In this document: positions 55,027 to 62,960 of the stretch, piece by piece
Position numbering within the stretch: position 1 is the stretch's first letter
How the letters are laid out: every line of letters begins with the position of its first letter
NCBI RefSeq assembly: GCF_003574475.2
Contig: NZ_QLIS02000001.1
Coordinates: 1-64,000, forward strand
Origin: Pseudofrancisella aestuarii
Lineage (GTDB): Bacteria; Pseudomonadota; Gammaproteobacteria; Francisellales; Francisellaceae
Direction of reading: 5' to 3'
Length of the DNA stretch: 64,000 nucleotides
Made by a program: the position numbers and the translations under genes
The notes under the pieces: model-generated
The model's database searches: none
What the model was told of the DNA's origin: nothing
What the model saw: the letters and a program-made list of their open reading frames with translations, nothing else

Positions 55027-57102
55027 ATGAAAAAGCTCTTTTCAAAGCAGTGTAATATGATAAAAGCAAAAGATAAGAATCATTTAAACTGGTTAATAGT
55101 AGAGGCTCTAAATGCTAATCTTGAAGTACCTATTGTAAACTTAAATCATATAGATGTATCTGATATTGAGGATATGTCTTATGTTTTCTCAAGTCACTAT
55201 CCAGGGTCAGGTTATGGAATGAGGCAACTGGATATTTCAAAGTGGAATGTATCTAGAGTTAAAGATATGTCTCATATGTTTTCAGGATCTAATTTTGTGG
55301 GAGATATCTCACAGTGGGATGTTTCAAATGTTAGAAATATGTTGTATATGTTTTACAGATCATCATTTAATCAAGATATATCATCTTGGAATATTCATGA
55401 TGGATGTTCTATTGATTATATGTTTGATGATAATCAACATATTCCAGAAAATTATAAACCACATAAGAGAGACACAACAAAGTTAATAAAACCAATAAGT
55501 AATAGTCATCTTTGTGAAATTATTAAAATAGAAGTTGAAAAACAAATTGGTAAAAATCTAGGAGGATATAATAGAGATGAGGGATTAAAAAAACCTCCTA
55601 GAAACACTCATTTAGACCTTAGGCATATAGATATTTCAGAGATTAGAGATTTATCAAGAGTCTTTTATGGATTGGTTATCTATACATATAATCCAGAAAA
55701 GTATGGAGCAAGTTTTAAGAATTTTATCTCTTTAGATATATCTACATGGAATGTTAGCCATGTAACTAATATGCAAAGTATGTTTGAAAAATCATATTTT
55801 ACAGATATCGATATTTCTAATTGGGATGTTTCAAATGTTACAGATATGTCTAGTATGTTTAAATATAGTAATTTTAATAGTGATATATCAAATTGGAATG
55901 TTTCCAATGTAAGAAATATAAGCGAGATGTTTTATGGTAATGAGTATTTTAGTCAAAACTTGTCACATTGGGATGTTTCAAATGTAACTAATATGACACG
56001 ATTATTTAGTGGAACTATATTTAATGGAGATATATCTAGATGGGATGTGTCGAATGTTAAATCTTTATCAGAAACTTTTAGAAATTCAGAGTTTAATCAA
56101 GATATTTCAGGCTGGAATGTTTCTAAAGTTGAAAGTATGTATGCAATTTTTAGTGGATCTAAATTTAGTAATGATATATCAAATTGGAATATTTCTAGTC
56201 TTATAAACATGGTAGAGATGTTTGCTTATGCTCAATTTAATCAAGATATTTCACATTGGAATGTTTCTAATATTAAAGATATGCAAAGTATGTTTGCAGG
56301 AAATAGACAGTTTAATAAAGATATCTCAAACTGGGATGTATCAAATGTTGAAAATATGTCTAAGATGTTTAAAGGAAGTGTTTTTAATCAAGATATTTCA
56401 TATTGGAATGTTGAAAAGGTATTAAATATGCATGATATGTTTGGTATTTGGGAAACAGTAAAAGAATCATATAAGTCAGAGTTTAATCAAGACCTATCAG
56501 TATGGCAATTTAATAAATCAATACCGCGTTATGCTGTAAATAGAATTGTTGGTAAAAAAGTAATTGAAGATACTAAAGTAGTTGCAAAAGATAGAAATCA
56601 TTTAGACTCACTGGTTAGGAAAGAAATAGAGATTCAGATAGGAGAAAATAATCTTACAGTATATGGCAGCTCTCTTGATTTGAATCATATAGATATATCT
56701 AGGATTACAGATTTATCGGGGTTATTCTGTGGTATGAAATTTAAGTATCCAGATGCGAGATATTATGAGGTTGACACAACTATTAATATAGATATTTCAC
56801 TATGGGATGTATCTAATATTACAGATATGAGCTCTATGTTCGCAAGTGAAAGTATAGAAGTGATTGGCGTCGGTAATTGGAATATTTGTAATCTTAGAAA
56901 AGCTTCAAATATGTTTCAAGGAGCTAAGATAAAAAATAGCGAGAGTTTATATGACTTTCTACTAAAATTATCCAAGATTAGTGATATGGTAGATATTTTT
57001 AAAGATTCTGTAGTAATATGTGAATCTTCTATAGGTAAATTAGAAAAAGAGCGTTTGTCTATATCTGAATATATACATAGTTATAAAGATAAGAGTGAAT
57101 AA
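55027..57102 (+). CDS. BspA-type (DUF285) repeat protein inserted between prmA and dusB
   Basis: 691 aa from ATG 55027. A GTG at 54994 (inside prmA) or ATG 55057 are alternatives; no start has a good ribosome site. About 16 copies of a 24-residue unit of the form 'DISNWDVSNVTDMSSMF' plus a loop fall in three blocks (about 3, 11 and 2 units). Each block is introduced by a related cap segment: 'KDKNHLNWLI...LNHIDVSDIEDMSYVF', 'SNSHLCEII...LRHIDISEIRDLSRVF' and 'KDRNHLDSLV...LNHIDISRITDLSGLF'. DUF285 repeats form curved solenoids, mostly on surface proteins of Mycoplasma, Lactobacillus and Brachyspira. No signal peptide, lipobox or membrane helix is visible. Function unknown. Confidence 0.85.
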   Translation: MKKLFSKQCNMIKAKDKNHLNWLIVEALNANLEVPIVNLNHIDVSDIEDMSYVFSSHYPGSGYGMRQLDISKWNVSRVKDMSHMFSGSNFVGDISQWDVSNVRNMLYMFYRSSFNQDISSWNIHDGCSIDYMFDDNQHIPENYKPHKRDTTKLIKPISNSHLCEIIKIEVEKQIGKNLGGYNRDEGLKKPPRNTHLDLRHIDISEIRDLSRVFYGLVIYTYNPEKYGASFKNFISLDISTWNVSHVTNMQSMFEKSYFTDIDISNWDVSNVTDMSSMFKYSNFNSDISNWNVSNVRNISEMFYGNEYFSQNLSHWDVSNVTNMTRLFSGTIFNGDISRWDVSNVKSLSETFRNSEFNQDISGWNVSKVESMYAIFSGSKFSNDISNWNISSLINMVEMFAYAQFNQDISHWNVSNIKDMQSMFAGNRQFNKDISNWDVSNVENMSKMFKGSVFNQDISYWNVEKVLNMHDMFGIWETVKESYKSEFNQDLSVWQFNKSIPRYAVNRIVGKKVIEDTKVVAKDRNHLDSLVRKEIEIQIGENNLTVYGSSLDLNHIDISRITDLSGLFCGMKFKYPDARYYEVDTTINIDISLWDVSNITDMSSMFASESIEVIGVGNWNICNLRKASNMFQGAKIKNSESLYDFLLKLSKISDMVDIFKDSVVICESSIGKLEKERLSISEYIHSYKDKSE

Positions 57103-57107
57103 GAAAG

Positions 57108-58085
57108 ATGGGTTTTAAAATAGCAGATATTGAAATAGAAAATAATGTAGTGCTTGCACCAATGGCTGGTTTTTGTGATAGTGCATTTCGTACTATTTGC
57201 AAGGAGCATGGGGCGGGGCTGATCTATACTGAGATGGTAAGTAACAAAGCTGTAGTAGATCGTAACTGGGAAACTATGGAAATGCTCTATATGGAGAACA
57301 GCGAAAAACCACTTGGAATACAGATATTTGGTACAGATTTAGAGAGCTTTGTAGGTGCGACAAAATATATTGCTGAAAATACAGAGTGTGATTTTTTAGA
57401 TATAAATATGGGTTGCCCAATGCCAAAGATTGCTAAGAAGCTACAGGCTGGGGCAGCGCTTCTAAAAGATGTTGATAGGATTAATGAAATACTCACAGCA
57501 GTTGTAAAAGCAGTACATAAACCAGTAACGGTGAAAATGCGTATGGGCTGGGATACTGAAAATATAAATGCTATTGAAGTTGCTAAAGCTTGTGAAGCTG
57601 CGGGAGTAAGTGCGATAGCTCTACATGCTAGGACTAGGGAGCAGATGTATACGGGTCAGGCAAATTGGGATGTGATCCGAGATGTTAGAAAAGCTGTAAA
57701 TACTGTATTAATTGGTAATGGTGATGTAGATAGTCCACAAAGTGCTAAGGCGATGATGGAGCATACAGGATGTGATGCTGTGATGGTTGGGCGTGCTTCT
57801 CGTGGTAATCCTTGGATATTTAGGCAGATTGCAGAGTATCTGAATACTGGTGAGATAATACATCCACCAACTCCAGCAGAAAGAGTTGAGGTTTTAGCAG
57901 AGCATCTAAGAAGACTTATAAAACTAAAAACTGCTAAAGTGGCTGTAAAAGAAATTCGTACTCATGCTAGTTTCTATCTACAAGATATTCCAAATTCAAA
58001 AGAATTTCGTATGAAGTTGAATCAGTTAGAGAATGAGGGAGAGATTTTTGAGTTATTAGATAGTTATAGAGATACTGTTATATAG
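57108..58085 (+). CDS. dusB: tRNA-dihydrouridine synthase DusB
   Basis: 325 aa flavoenzyme. 'VVLAPMAGFCDSAFRTICKEHGAGL' begins the FMN barrel, 'DINMGCPMPKIAKKLQAGAALL' carries the catalytic Cys, 'VKMRMGW' and 'ALHARTREQMYTG' follow, and 'GNGDVDSPQSA' with 'VMVGRASRGNPWIF' completes the phosphate site. It reduces U17-type positions in tRNA D-loops. It lies 5 nt after the DUF285 gene. fis, the usual next gene, is absent. Confidence 0.95.
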   Translation: MGFKIADIEIENNVVLAPMAGFCDSAFRTICKEHGAGLIYTEMVSNKAVVDRNWETMEMLYMENSEKPLGIQIFGTDLESFVGATKYIAENTECDFLDINMGCPMPKIAKKLQAGAALLKDVDRINEILTAVVKAVHKPVTVKMRMGWDTENINAIEVAKACEAAGVSAIALHARTREQMYTGQANWDVIRDVRKAVNTVLIGNGDVDSPQSAKAMMEHTGCDAVMVGRASRGNPWIFRQIAEYLNTGEIIHPPTPAERVEVLAEHLRRLIKLKTAKVAVKEIRTHASFYLQDIPNSKEFRMKLNQLENEGEIFELLDSYRDTVI

Positions 58086-58131
58086 AAATGAAAAAATAAT
58101 TTGCATAATAATTTTTATCTATAAGATGCTA

Positions 58132-58158
58132 GATTCAAAAGAGTTTAGAATGAGGTGA
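58132..58158 (+). pseudogene. Possible remnant of a second dusB 3' end
   Basis: Read in frame, these bases encode D-S-K-E-F-R-M-R-stop. The dusB gene 47 nt upstream of this point encodes N-S-K-E-F-R-M-K at its own 3' end (57993-58016). The 24-nt segments agree at about 19 positions. This looks like a decayed partial duplication or the scar of a gene replacement. The match is short, so chance is not excluded. Confidence 0.35.
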
Positions 58159-58211
58159 TTAGTCAGATAAAGTAAAATTTTTTAGAATTTTAAATAGCAT
58201 AAGGAAGCTAT

Positions 58212-58895
58212 ATGAAAAAAGGTGACTTGCAAAAAATAGAAGAGATTCAACAAAAATCATATCAACTTTATATTAAGAGAAAATATAATAAAAAATTTAA
58301 AAGATTTTTTATAAATAATTTTTCTTTTAGTAATGAGCTTTTAAATAAAGTTTTTTCTAAAAATAGATTTATAGAAATAAAAAGAACTATACTAATGTGT
58401 TTTACATTAAACTTTTGGCAAGGTTTTTTTATTGTGTATGTTTTTTTCGTCTATCTATTCTTAATATGTGGATTTAATTATTCTAAAATGCTTCCAGATT
58501 ATGGGGAGCTAATTTTATATTTGATCTTCATATTGTCTTTTGTAGTAGCTTTTTTTCGGAATTCTTTTTTAGAGGATTTAAATGAGATAGATATACTTAC
58601 TATGAAAAAATTTATAAATAGAAAGCAAGTTGCATATTTAATGCTTGAAAAGCATTTGGATATAGGCAAAAGTAATTTTGACAGATTATCCTCAAAAGTA
58701 AAAAATATTTTATCTACTATCTTATCCATTTTATTACTCAATATGCTGTTAAACTCAAGCTTAAATTTAAAGCAAGATAGTATATATTTATTACTAAATA
58801 TGTCATTAACAATAGTTATATTGCTAAGCTTATTAGAAAACCTTATAAAAGCTAGGAATACAATTCATCAAACAATAATTTCAGCTATTTTATAA
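58212..58895 (+). CDS. Uncharacterised multi-pass membrane protein
   Basis: 227 aa, not recognised. A basic N-terminal region (about 1-60, rich in Lys and Asn) precedes four probable membrane helices (about 70-90, 100-118, 165-185 and 190-210), with a charged loop between the second and third ('NEIDILTMKKFINRKQ'). AAGGA ribosome site 9 nt before the ATG. Very AT-rich, even for this genome. It sits just after the dusB remnant, so it may have arrived with that rearrangement. Confidence 0.65.
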   Translation: MKKGDLQKIEEIQQKSYQLYIKRKYNKKFKRFFINNFSFSNELLNKVFSKNRFIEIKRTILMCFTLNFWQGFFIVYVFFVYLFLICGFNYSKMLPDYGELILYLIFILSFVVAFFRNSFLEDLNEIDILTMKKFINRKQVAYLMLEKHLDIGKSNFDRLSSKVKNILSTILSILLLNMLLNSSLNLKQDSIYLLLNMSLTIVILLSLLENLIKARNTIHQTIISAIL

Positions 58896-58965
58896 ATATA
58901 TATTTTAATATTTATGAATTATAAAAAAGAAATAATCTTAGTGTAATATTTATAGTCTCCTGATT

Positions 58966-59571
58966 CTATGCTTTATAAACCTCCGAAAAAGGATCATAAC
59001 TAGAATCCTCTTTCCACTCATACTCGATATCGATGCTTTTTTGTTTAGCTATTTCATAACCTAATAGATCTGATATAAATCCTAAAGTCATATCTATACC
59101 AGCACTTACTCCAGAGCTTGTATAGATATTACCATCTTTTACCCATCTAGCTTTTTGCACCCAAGAGACATTAGGTGCTAGAGATTTTGTCCAAGCAAAA
59201 GCTTTTTTATTTGAAGTCGCTCTTTTACCATCTAGTAAACCAGTTTTGCAGAAGAGGCTAGAGCCAGTACACACAGTTATTATATATTTAGCATTTTTTG
59301 CTAATTCTGTAAGTTTATTTATTAGCTTAACATCATTAACCAGCTCACGAGTACCCATACCACCCGGTACAAATAATATATAATCCTTTGAGTTAATTTC
59401 AGAGAGTTTCTTAGTAGCTATTGAGACGTTTTGACTACTAAGGATATTTCCACCTTCAAGCGAGTAGTACTCAAGTTTAAAGTGTTCTTTGAAGCTTCCT
59501 AGTATCTCAACTGGTCCAAATACATCTAGAGTTTCAAAGTCATTAAATAGGACAATTATTACATCTTTCAT
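58966..59571 (-). CDS. DJ-1/PfpI family protein
   Basis: 201 aa. The nucleophile-elbow cysteine is Cys101 in 'IITVCTGSSLFCKTGLLDGK', with 'FNDFETLDVFGPVEIL' near the start and 'ATSNKKAFAW' after, the pattern of the isonitrile hydratase/ThiJ-like branch of the superfamily. Relatives include glyoxalase III-like enzymes, chaperones and transcription-factor domains. No DNA-binding domain is attached. Single gene on the minus strand. Confidence 0.85.
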   Translation of the reverse strand: MKDVIIVLFNDFETLDVFGPVEILGSFKEHFKLEYYSLEGGNILSSQNVSIATKKLSEINSKDYILFVPGGMGTRELVNDVKLINKLTELAKNAKYIITVCTGSSLFCKTGLLDGKRATSNKKAFAWTKSLAPNVSWVQKARWVKDGNIYTSSGVSAGIDMTLGFISDLLGYEIAKQKSIDIEYEWKEDSSYDPFSEVYKA

Positions 59572-59713
59572 TTATTTAATTGCTGCAAATATAAACTTTT
59601 ATAATTATAACATGACAGGCTAAACGAATATCATTTATAAAAATACTAAATAGTGTAAACTCACAGAGTATATTTCGTGGGGAGATTAGAGTTTATATGA
59701 GGAGACTCTATAT

Positions 59714-60505
59714 ATGATGTTAATAGCTATCAAGATAATACTGTCAGTGCTAATGGTATTGGGGCTTATCTATATTTCTGAAAAGAGTCCTAGGCTGGGC
59801 GGTTTATGCTCGGGTTTGCCATTGAGTGTTGGTGTTTTTACATATTTCTATGCTAGAGAAAATGGCCTGCAGTTTTTGATTGATTCTATGCCTTATGCAC
59901 TTGCGGGTTTCACTAGTACTCTGATATTTACTATGGGATTTTATTTAGGCGGCAAGTTATTTATTAACCAACGTTTTCTAAATACTATTAGCGCACTCGT
60001 AGTTGGATTTGTTGTTTACTTCATTAGTGGTTATGGGATTACATCATTACACCTTAATTTACTATCAGGCTTTATTATTTTCCTATTCTCAATGATAGTG
60101 AGTATTCTTTTCTTTAAGCATGTACCAGATAACAAACGTCTTGGTGAGAAAGCTAAGATAAAACCAACTAATAAGATTATGATTATCTCATTTAGAGTTA
60201 CTTTAGTTTCTTCATTGGTTCTATTGATAACGGGAATATCTCGTTCTGTTGGTCATGAGTGGGCTGGAGTATTTTCATCCTTCCCAGTTATGCTTACATC
60301 TGTAACTACAGTTTTAATATTCAGTTACAAAGACCAGCTTTACCCAGGCGTACTTAAGCATTTTTCATATGGTGTATCGATTTTAATAATATATGATTTA
60401 TTAATCTATTGGCTATATCCAATTCTAGGTATTAATTTTGGAACGGTTATCGCTTATATTATCTGTTTTTTCTATCTAGCATTACTAAATAAGTTAAATC
60501 AGTAA
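59714..60505 (+). CDS. Uncharacterised polytopic membrane protein
   Basis: 263 aa, not recognised. Seven or eight hydrophobic segments cover nearly the whole length, for example 'IKIILSVLMVLGLIYISE' at the start and 'VIAYIICFFYLALLNKLNQ' at the end. 'SPRLGGLCSGLPLSVGVFTYFY' and, in the second half, 'GHEWAGVFSSFPVMLTSVTTVL' look like two related Gly/Pro-Ser loops, suggesting an internal repeat as in small transporters. GGAG ribosome site 9 nt before ATGATG. Confidence 0.7.
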   Translation: MMLIAIKIILSVLMVLGLIYISEKSPRLGGLCSGLPLSVGVFTYFYARENGLQFLIDSMPYALAGFTSTLIFTMGFYLGGKLFINQRFLNTISALVVGFVVYFISGYGITSLHLNLLSGFIIFLFSMIVSILFFKHVPDNKRLGEKAKIKPTNKIMIISFRVTLVSSLVLLITGISRSVGHEWAGVFSSFPVMLTSVTTVLIFSYKDQLYPGVLKHFSYGVSILIIYDLLIYWLYPILGINFGTVIAYIICFFYLALLNKLNQ

Positions 60506-60582
60506 GCTATATTTTCTAAACCTCTTTTATATAAACACTTAACGTATATAATTTACATAACTAAATATTTATATTAAAACTA

Positions 60583-62469
60583 ATGATTTTCTTTAAAAAT
60601 GTATCTTACCAAGTAGAGGTAAAAGAGCTTTTTGATGATGTAAGCTTCTCTATATTTCCAAATCAGAAGATAGGTCTGGTTGGTAAAAATGGTACTGGCA
60701 AAACTACTTTATTTAACTTAATACAACACAATATCTCAGCTGATAAAGGTGATATTGAGATTGCTAGAAATACTCGTATAGTTACAGTCAAGCAAGAGGT
60801 TGATGATTTTGATGCTAAGGTGATTGACTATGTTGTGAATGGGATAGAGTCTTTAAAGACTTTGAAGTACAACATGGTAGAGGCTTTAGCAAATGAGGAT
60901 TTTGTTGAATACTCTAGATATCATGAGGAGTATGAGTCATTAGGTGGGTATTCTATAGAATCTCAGGCTGGTAAGCTTTTATCTGGGTTAGGCTTCACAA
61001 CTGCTCAGCAGGATCAAGCAGTAAAGGAGCTTTCTGGTGGTTGGCAGATAAGATTAAACCTTGCTCAAGCACTTTTACAAGAGTCAGATATCCTATTACT
61101 AGATGAACCTACAAACCACTTAGATTTAGATGCAGTATTATGGTTAGAGCAATATCTACAAGAGTATAAAGGATCTTTATTACTTATTTCACATGATAGG
61201 ATTTTTCTTGATAATGTCGTTAAGCAAATTTTCCATATAGATGAGAAAAAGGTAGTCACATATACAGGAAATTACTCATCTTATGAGAAACAATCTTATG
61301 AGCAAAAGATTCTTCAACAAAAGCATTTTGAGAAACAGCAAAAACACATAGAGCATTTAGAGAGTTTTATTAATCGTTTTAAGGCAAAAGCAACTAAAGC
61401 AAAGCAGGCCCAAAGTCGTATTAAAATGCTTGATAGGATTCAGCGTATAGAGGCTGTGAAAACTGATTCAGAATTTAGTTTTGAGTTTAAGCAAACAAAA
61501 GAACATCTGGGTGGGACATTAGTTAGTTTACAGAATACAGACCTAGGTTATGGCAGTAAAGTTATACTAAATAATGTTGGTTTAAATATCTATAATGATA
61601 TGCGAATAGGGCTTTTGGGGCTAAATGGTGCTGGTAAGTCGACATTGATTAAATCGTTAATTGGTGAGATATCTATTCTTTCAGGCAAAATAGAAAAACA
61701 TCCTAACCTTAGGATTGGATATTTCTCACAGCACTCATTAGATATGTTAGATATGCAAGCTAGTCCATTATTACATATGCAAAGGTTAGATACTAAAGCT
61801 ACTCAAGAAAAGCTAAGAACATTTTTAGGCAGTTTTAATTTTACTGGCGATAAAGCATTAGCCAAAGTAGGAACTTTTTCAGGTGGTGAAAAAGCAAGGT
61901 TAGCTTTGGCAATGATAGTTTATCAAGAGCCTAACTTCTTATTATTAGATGAACCAACAAACCATTTGGATATTGGAGTTAGAGAGGCTTTGACAGTTGC
62001 TTTACAGAGCTTCCAAGGAGCAATAATACTTGTATCGCATGATAGATTCTTACTAGAGTCTACAGTTGATGAGTATATGCTCGTTGGTGAAGGTAAAGTT
62101 AGACCATTTGATGGCGATATGAAGGATTATTATAAATATATATTAGAAGTTAAGAAGTCTGAAAATGCACCTCAACAAAATAAGAATAATGTCGAGAAAA
62201 AAGAAAGTCGTAAACTCTCAGCGAATGAGAGAAGGCAACTAAAACCAATTCAGGATAAAGTTAAAAAACTAGAAAAGAATTTAGCTAATCTACAAAAGAA
62301 AAATTCAGAAATGGAAATTTTGCTGCAAGATGAAGAGTTGTATAATGATAAAGAAAAACTTCAAAAAACTTTATTAGAACACTCAGATCTAAAAGCAAAA
62401 ATAGAAGAAGTTGAAGTTGAATGGTTTGCTGCTTTAGAAGAACTCGAGCAATTTCAAAAAACTGAATAG
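60583..62469 (+). CDS. yheS: ABC-F family ribosome-associated ATPase (YheS-like)
   Basis: 628 aa with two ABC domains and no membrane segments. Walker A motifs are 'GLVGKNGTGKTTLF' (about 33-46) and 'GLLGLNGAGKSTLI' (about 344-357), and signatures are 'LSGGWQIRLNLAQAL' and 'FSGGEKARLALAM'. The interdomain linker (about 235-305) is the tRNA-interaction region, and a basic coiled-coil tail closes the protein. ABC-F proteins bind the ribosomal E site and relieve stalled translation. The tail favours YheS/Uup over EttA. Confidence 0.92.
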   Translation: MIFFKNVSYQVEVKELFDDVSFSIFPNQKIGLVGKNGTGKTTLFNLIQHNISADKGDIEIARNTRIVTVKQEVDDFDAKVIDYVVNGIESLKTLKYNMVEALANEDFVEYSRYHEEYESLGGYSIESQAGKLLSGLGFTTAQQDQAVKELSGGWQIRLNLAQALLQESDILLLDEPTNHLDLDAVLWLEQYLQEYKGSLLLISHDRIFLDNVVKQIFHIDEKKVVTYTGNYSSYEKQSYEQKILQQKHFEKQQKHIEHLESFINRFKAKATKAKQAQSRIKMLDRIQRIEAVKTDSEFSFEFKQTKEHLGGTLVSLQNTDLGYGSKVILNNVGLNIYNDMRIGLLGLNGAGKSTLIKSLIGEISILSGKIEKHPNLRIGYFSQHSLDMLDMQASPLLHMQRLDTKATQEKLRTFLGSFNFTGDKALAKVGTFSGGEKARLALAMIVYQEPNFLLLDEPTNHLDIGVREALTVALQSFQGAIILVSHDRFLLESTVDEYMLVGEGKVRPFDGDMKDYYKYILEVKKSENAPQQNKNNVEKKESRKLSANERRQLKPIQDKVKKLEKNLANLQKKNSEMEILLQDEELYNDKEKLQKTLLEHSDLKAKIEEVEVEWFAALEELEQFQKTE

Positions 62470-62560
62470 GTGATATTTGTTTAAAGAAAAAAGGCTATGA
62501 AGTAACTGGCTGGGTAATATAAATTAATAAGTCAAGCTTCCATGATCATATTTTTTTGTC

Positions 62561-62572
62561 ATGACGCGTCAT
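62561..62572. promoter_or_regulatory. 12-bp perfect palindrome upstream of the DUF1328 gene (possible operator)
   Basis: ATGACGCGTCAT is a perfect palindrome, unusually GC-rich for this AT-rich intergenic stretch, 7 nt upstream of the first TTGACA. Its position just upstream of the promoter fits an activator or repressor site. Confidence 0.5.
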
Positions 62573-62578
62573 AAAATA

Positions 62579-62616
62579 TTGACAAATGTTGACAAATAAT
62601 TTTTACTTGATACAAT
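62579..62616 (+). promoter_or_regulatory. Strong sigma-70 promoter of the DUF1328 gene with doubled -35
   Basis: TTGACA (62589-62594), 16 nt, then TACAAT (62611-62616). The -35 hexamer is part of a direct repeat: TTGACAAAT at 62579-62587 and again at 62589-62597, one helical turn apart. The transcript would start near 62623. Confidence 0.7.
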
Positions 62617-62681
62617 TGATTTAGTGTTAAATTAATTAATACTAATAAAAATCTTTAAAGTTAAAAACAGGAGAATTAATT

Positions 62682-62852
62682 ATGTTATATTGGACACTTG
62701 TATTTTTAGTCGTAGCGATCGTCGCAGCTCTTTTTGGTTTTGGTGGAATAGCGGGGCTTGCTGCAACTCTTGCAAAAATTGTATTCGTAGTTTTCTTAGT
62801 ATTATTTGTAGGATCTTTGATTTTCTCTTTCCTTGGAAAATTAAAAAAATAA
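62682..62852 (+). CDS. DUF1328 small membrane protein
   Basis: 56 aa ([20 protein letters not shown]...). It has two membrane helices separated by a Gly-Gly turn ('[17 protein letters not shown]'), matching DUF1328 mini-proteins such as E. coli YtjA, found in many proteobacteria and often stress-induced. CAGGAG lies 7 nt before the ATG. Own strong promoter upstream and a strong hairpin terminator downstream make it a single-gene unit. Function unknown. Confidence 0.88.
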   Translation: MLYWTLVFLVVAIVAALFGFGGIAGLAATLAKIVFVVFLVLFVGSLIFSFLGKLKK

Positions 62853-62910
62853 ATTATTTAAATAAAATTAATACTATCTATCTTTTCTACTAGAAATTAC
62901 TATTAAATAA

Positions 62911-62956
62911 AAATAACTTTGTTAATATTTGATAATATTTTAAAGTTATTTTTTTT
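62911..62956 (+). terminator. Long intrinsic terminator, directly before adhC
   Basis: AAATAACTTT (62911-62920) pairs perfectly with AAAGTTATTT (62942-62951). Inside, AATATT (62924-62929) pairs with AATATT (62934-62939). A run of T (62949-62956) follows. It should end the DUF1328 transcript. The next start codon is only 4 nt beyond the T-run, so the hairpin also occupies the adhC leader. Confidence 0.85.
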
Positions 62957-62960
62957 CATT

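Noticed and set aside
55247-56425. Several extra frames inside the DUF285 gene, and an impression of a DNA repeat array or CRISPR
   Set aside because: The periodicity is about 72 nt because the protein repeats every 24 residues. Units are degenerate, there are no unique spacers, and the extra frames only inherit the repeat.
59697-59717. Possible six-codon leader peptide (M-R-R-L-Y-I) overlapping the start of the 263-aa membrane protein
   Set aside because: Too short to support; the ATG it uses is part of the AT-rich ribosome-site region, and nothing indicates regulation by translation.
62690-62893. 67-aa frame with many Ser/Cys residues
   Set aside because: It is the wrong frame over the DUF1328 gene, which has a proper ribosome site, start and hydrophobic product at 62682-62852.
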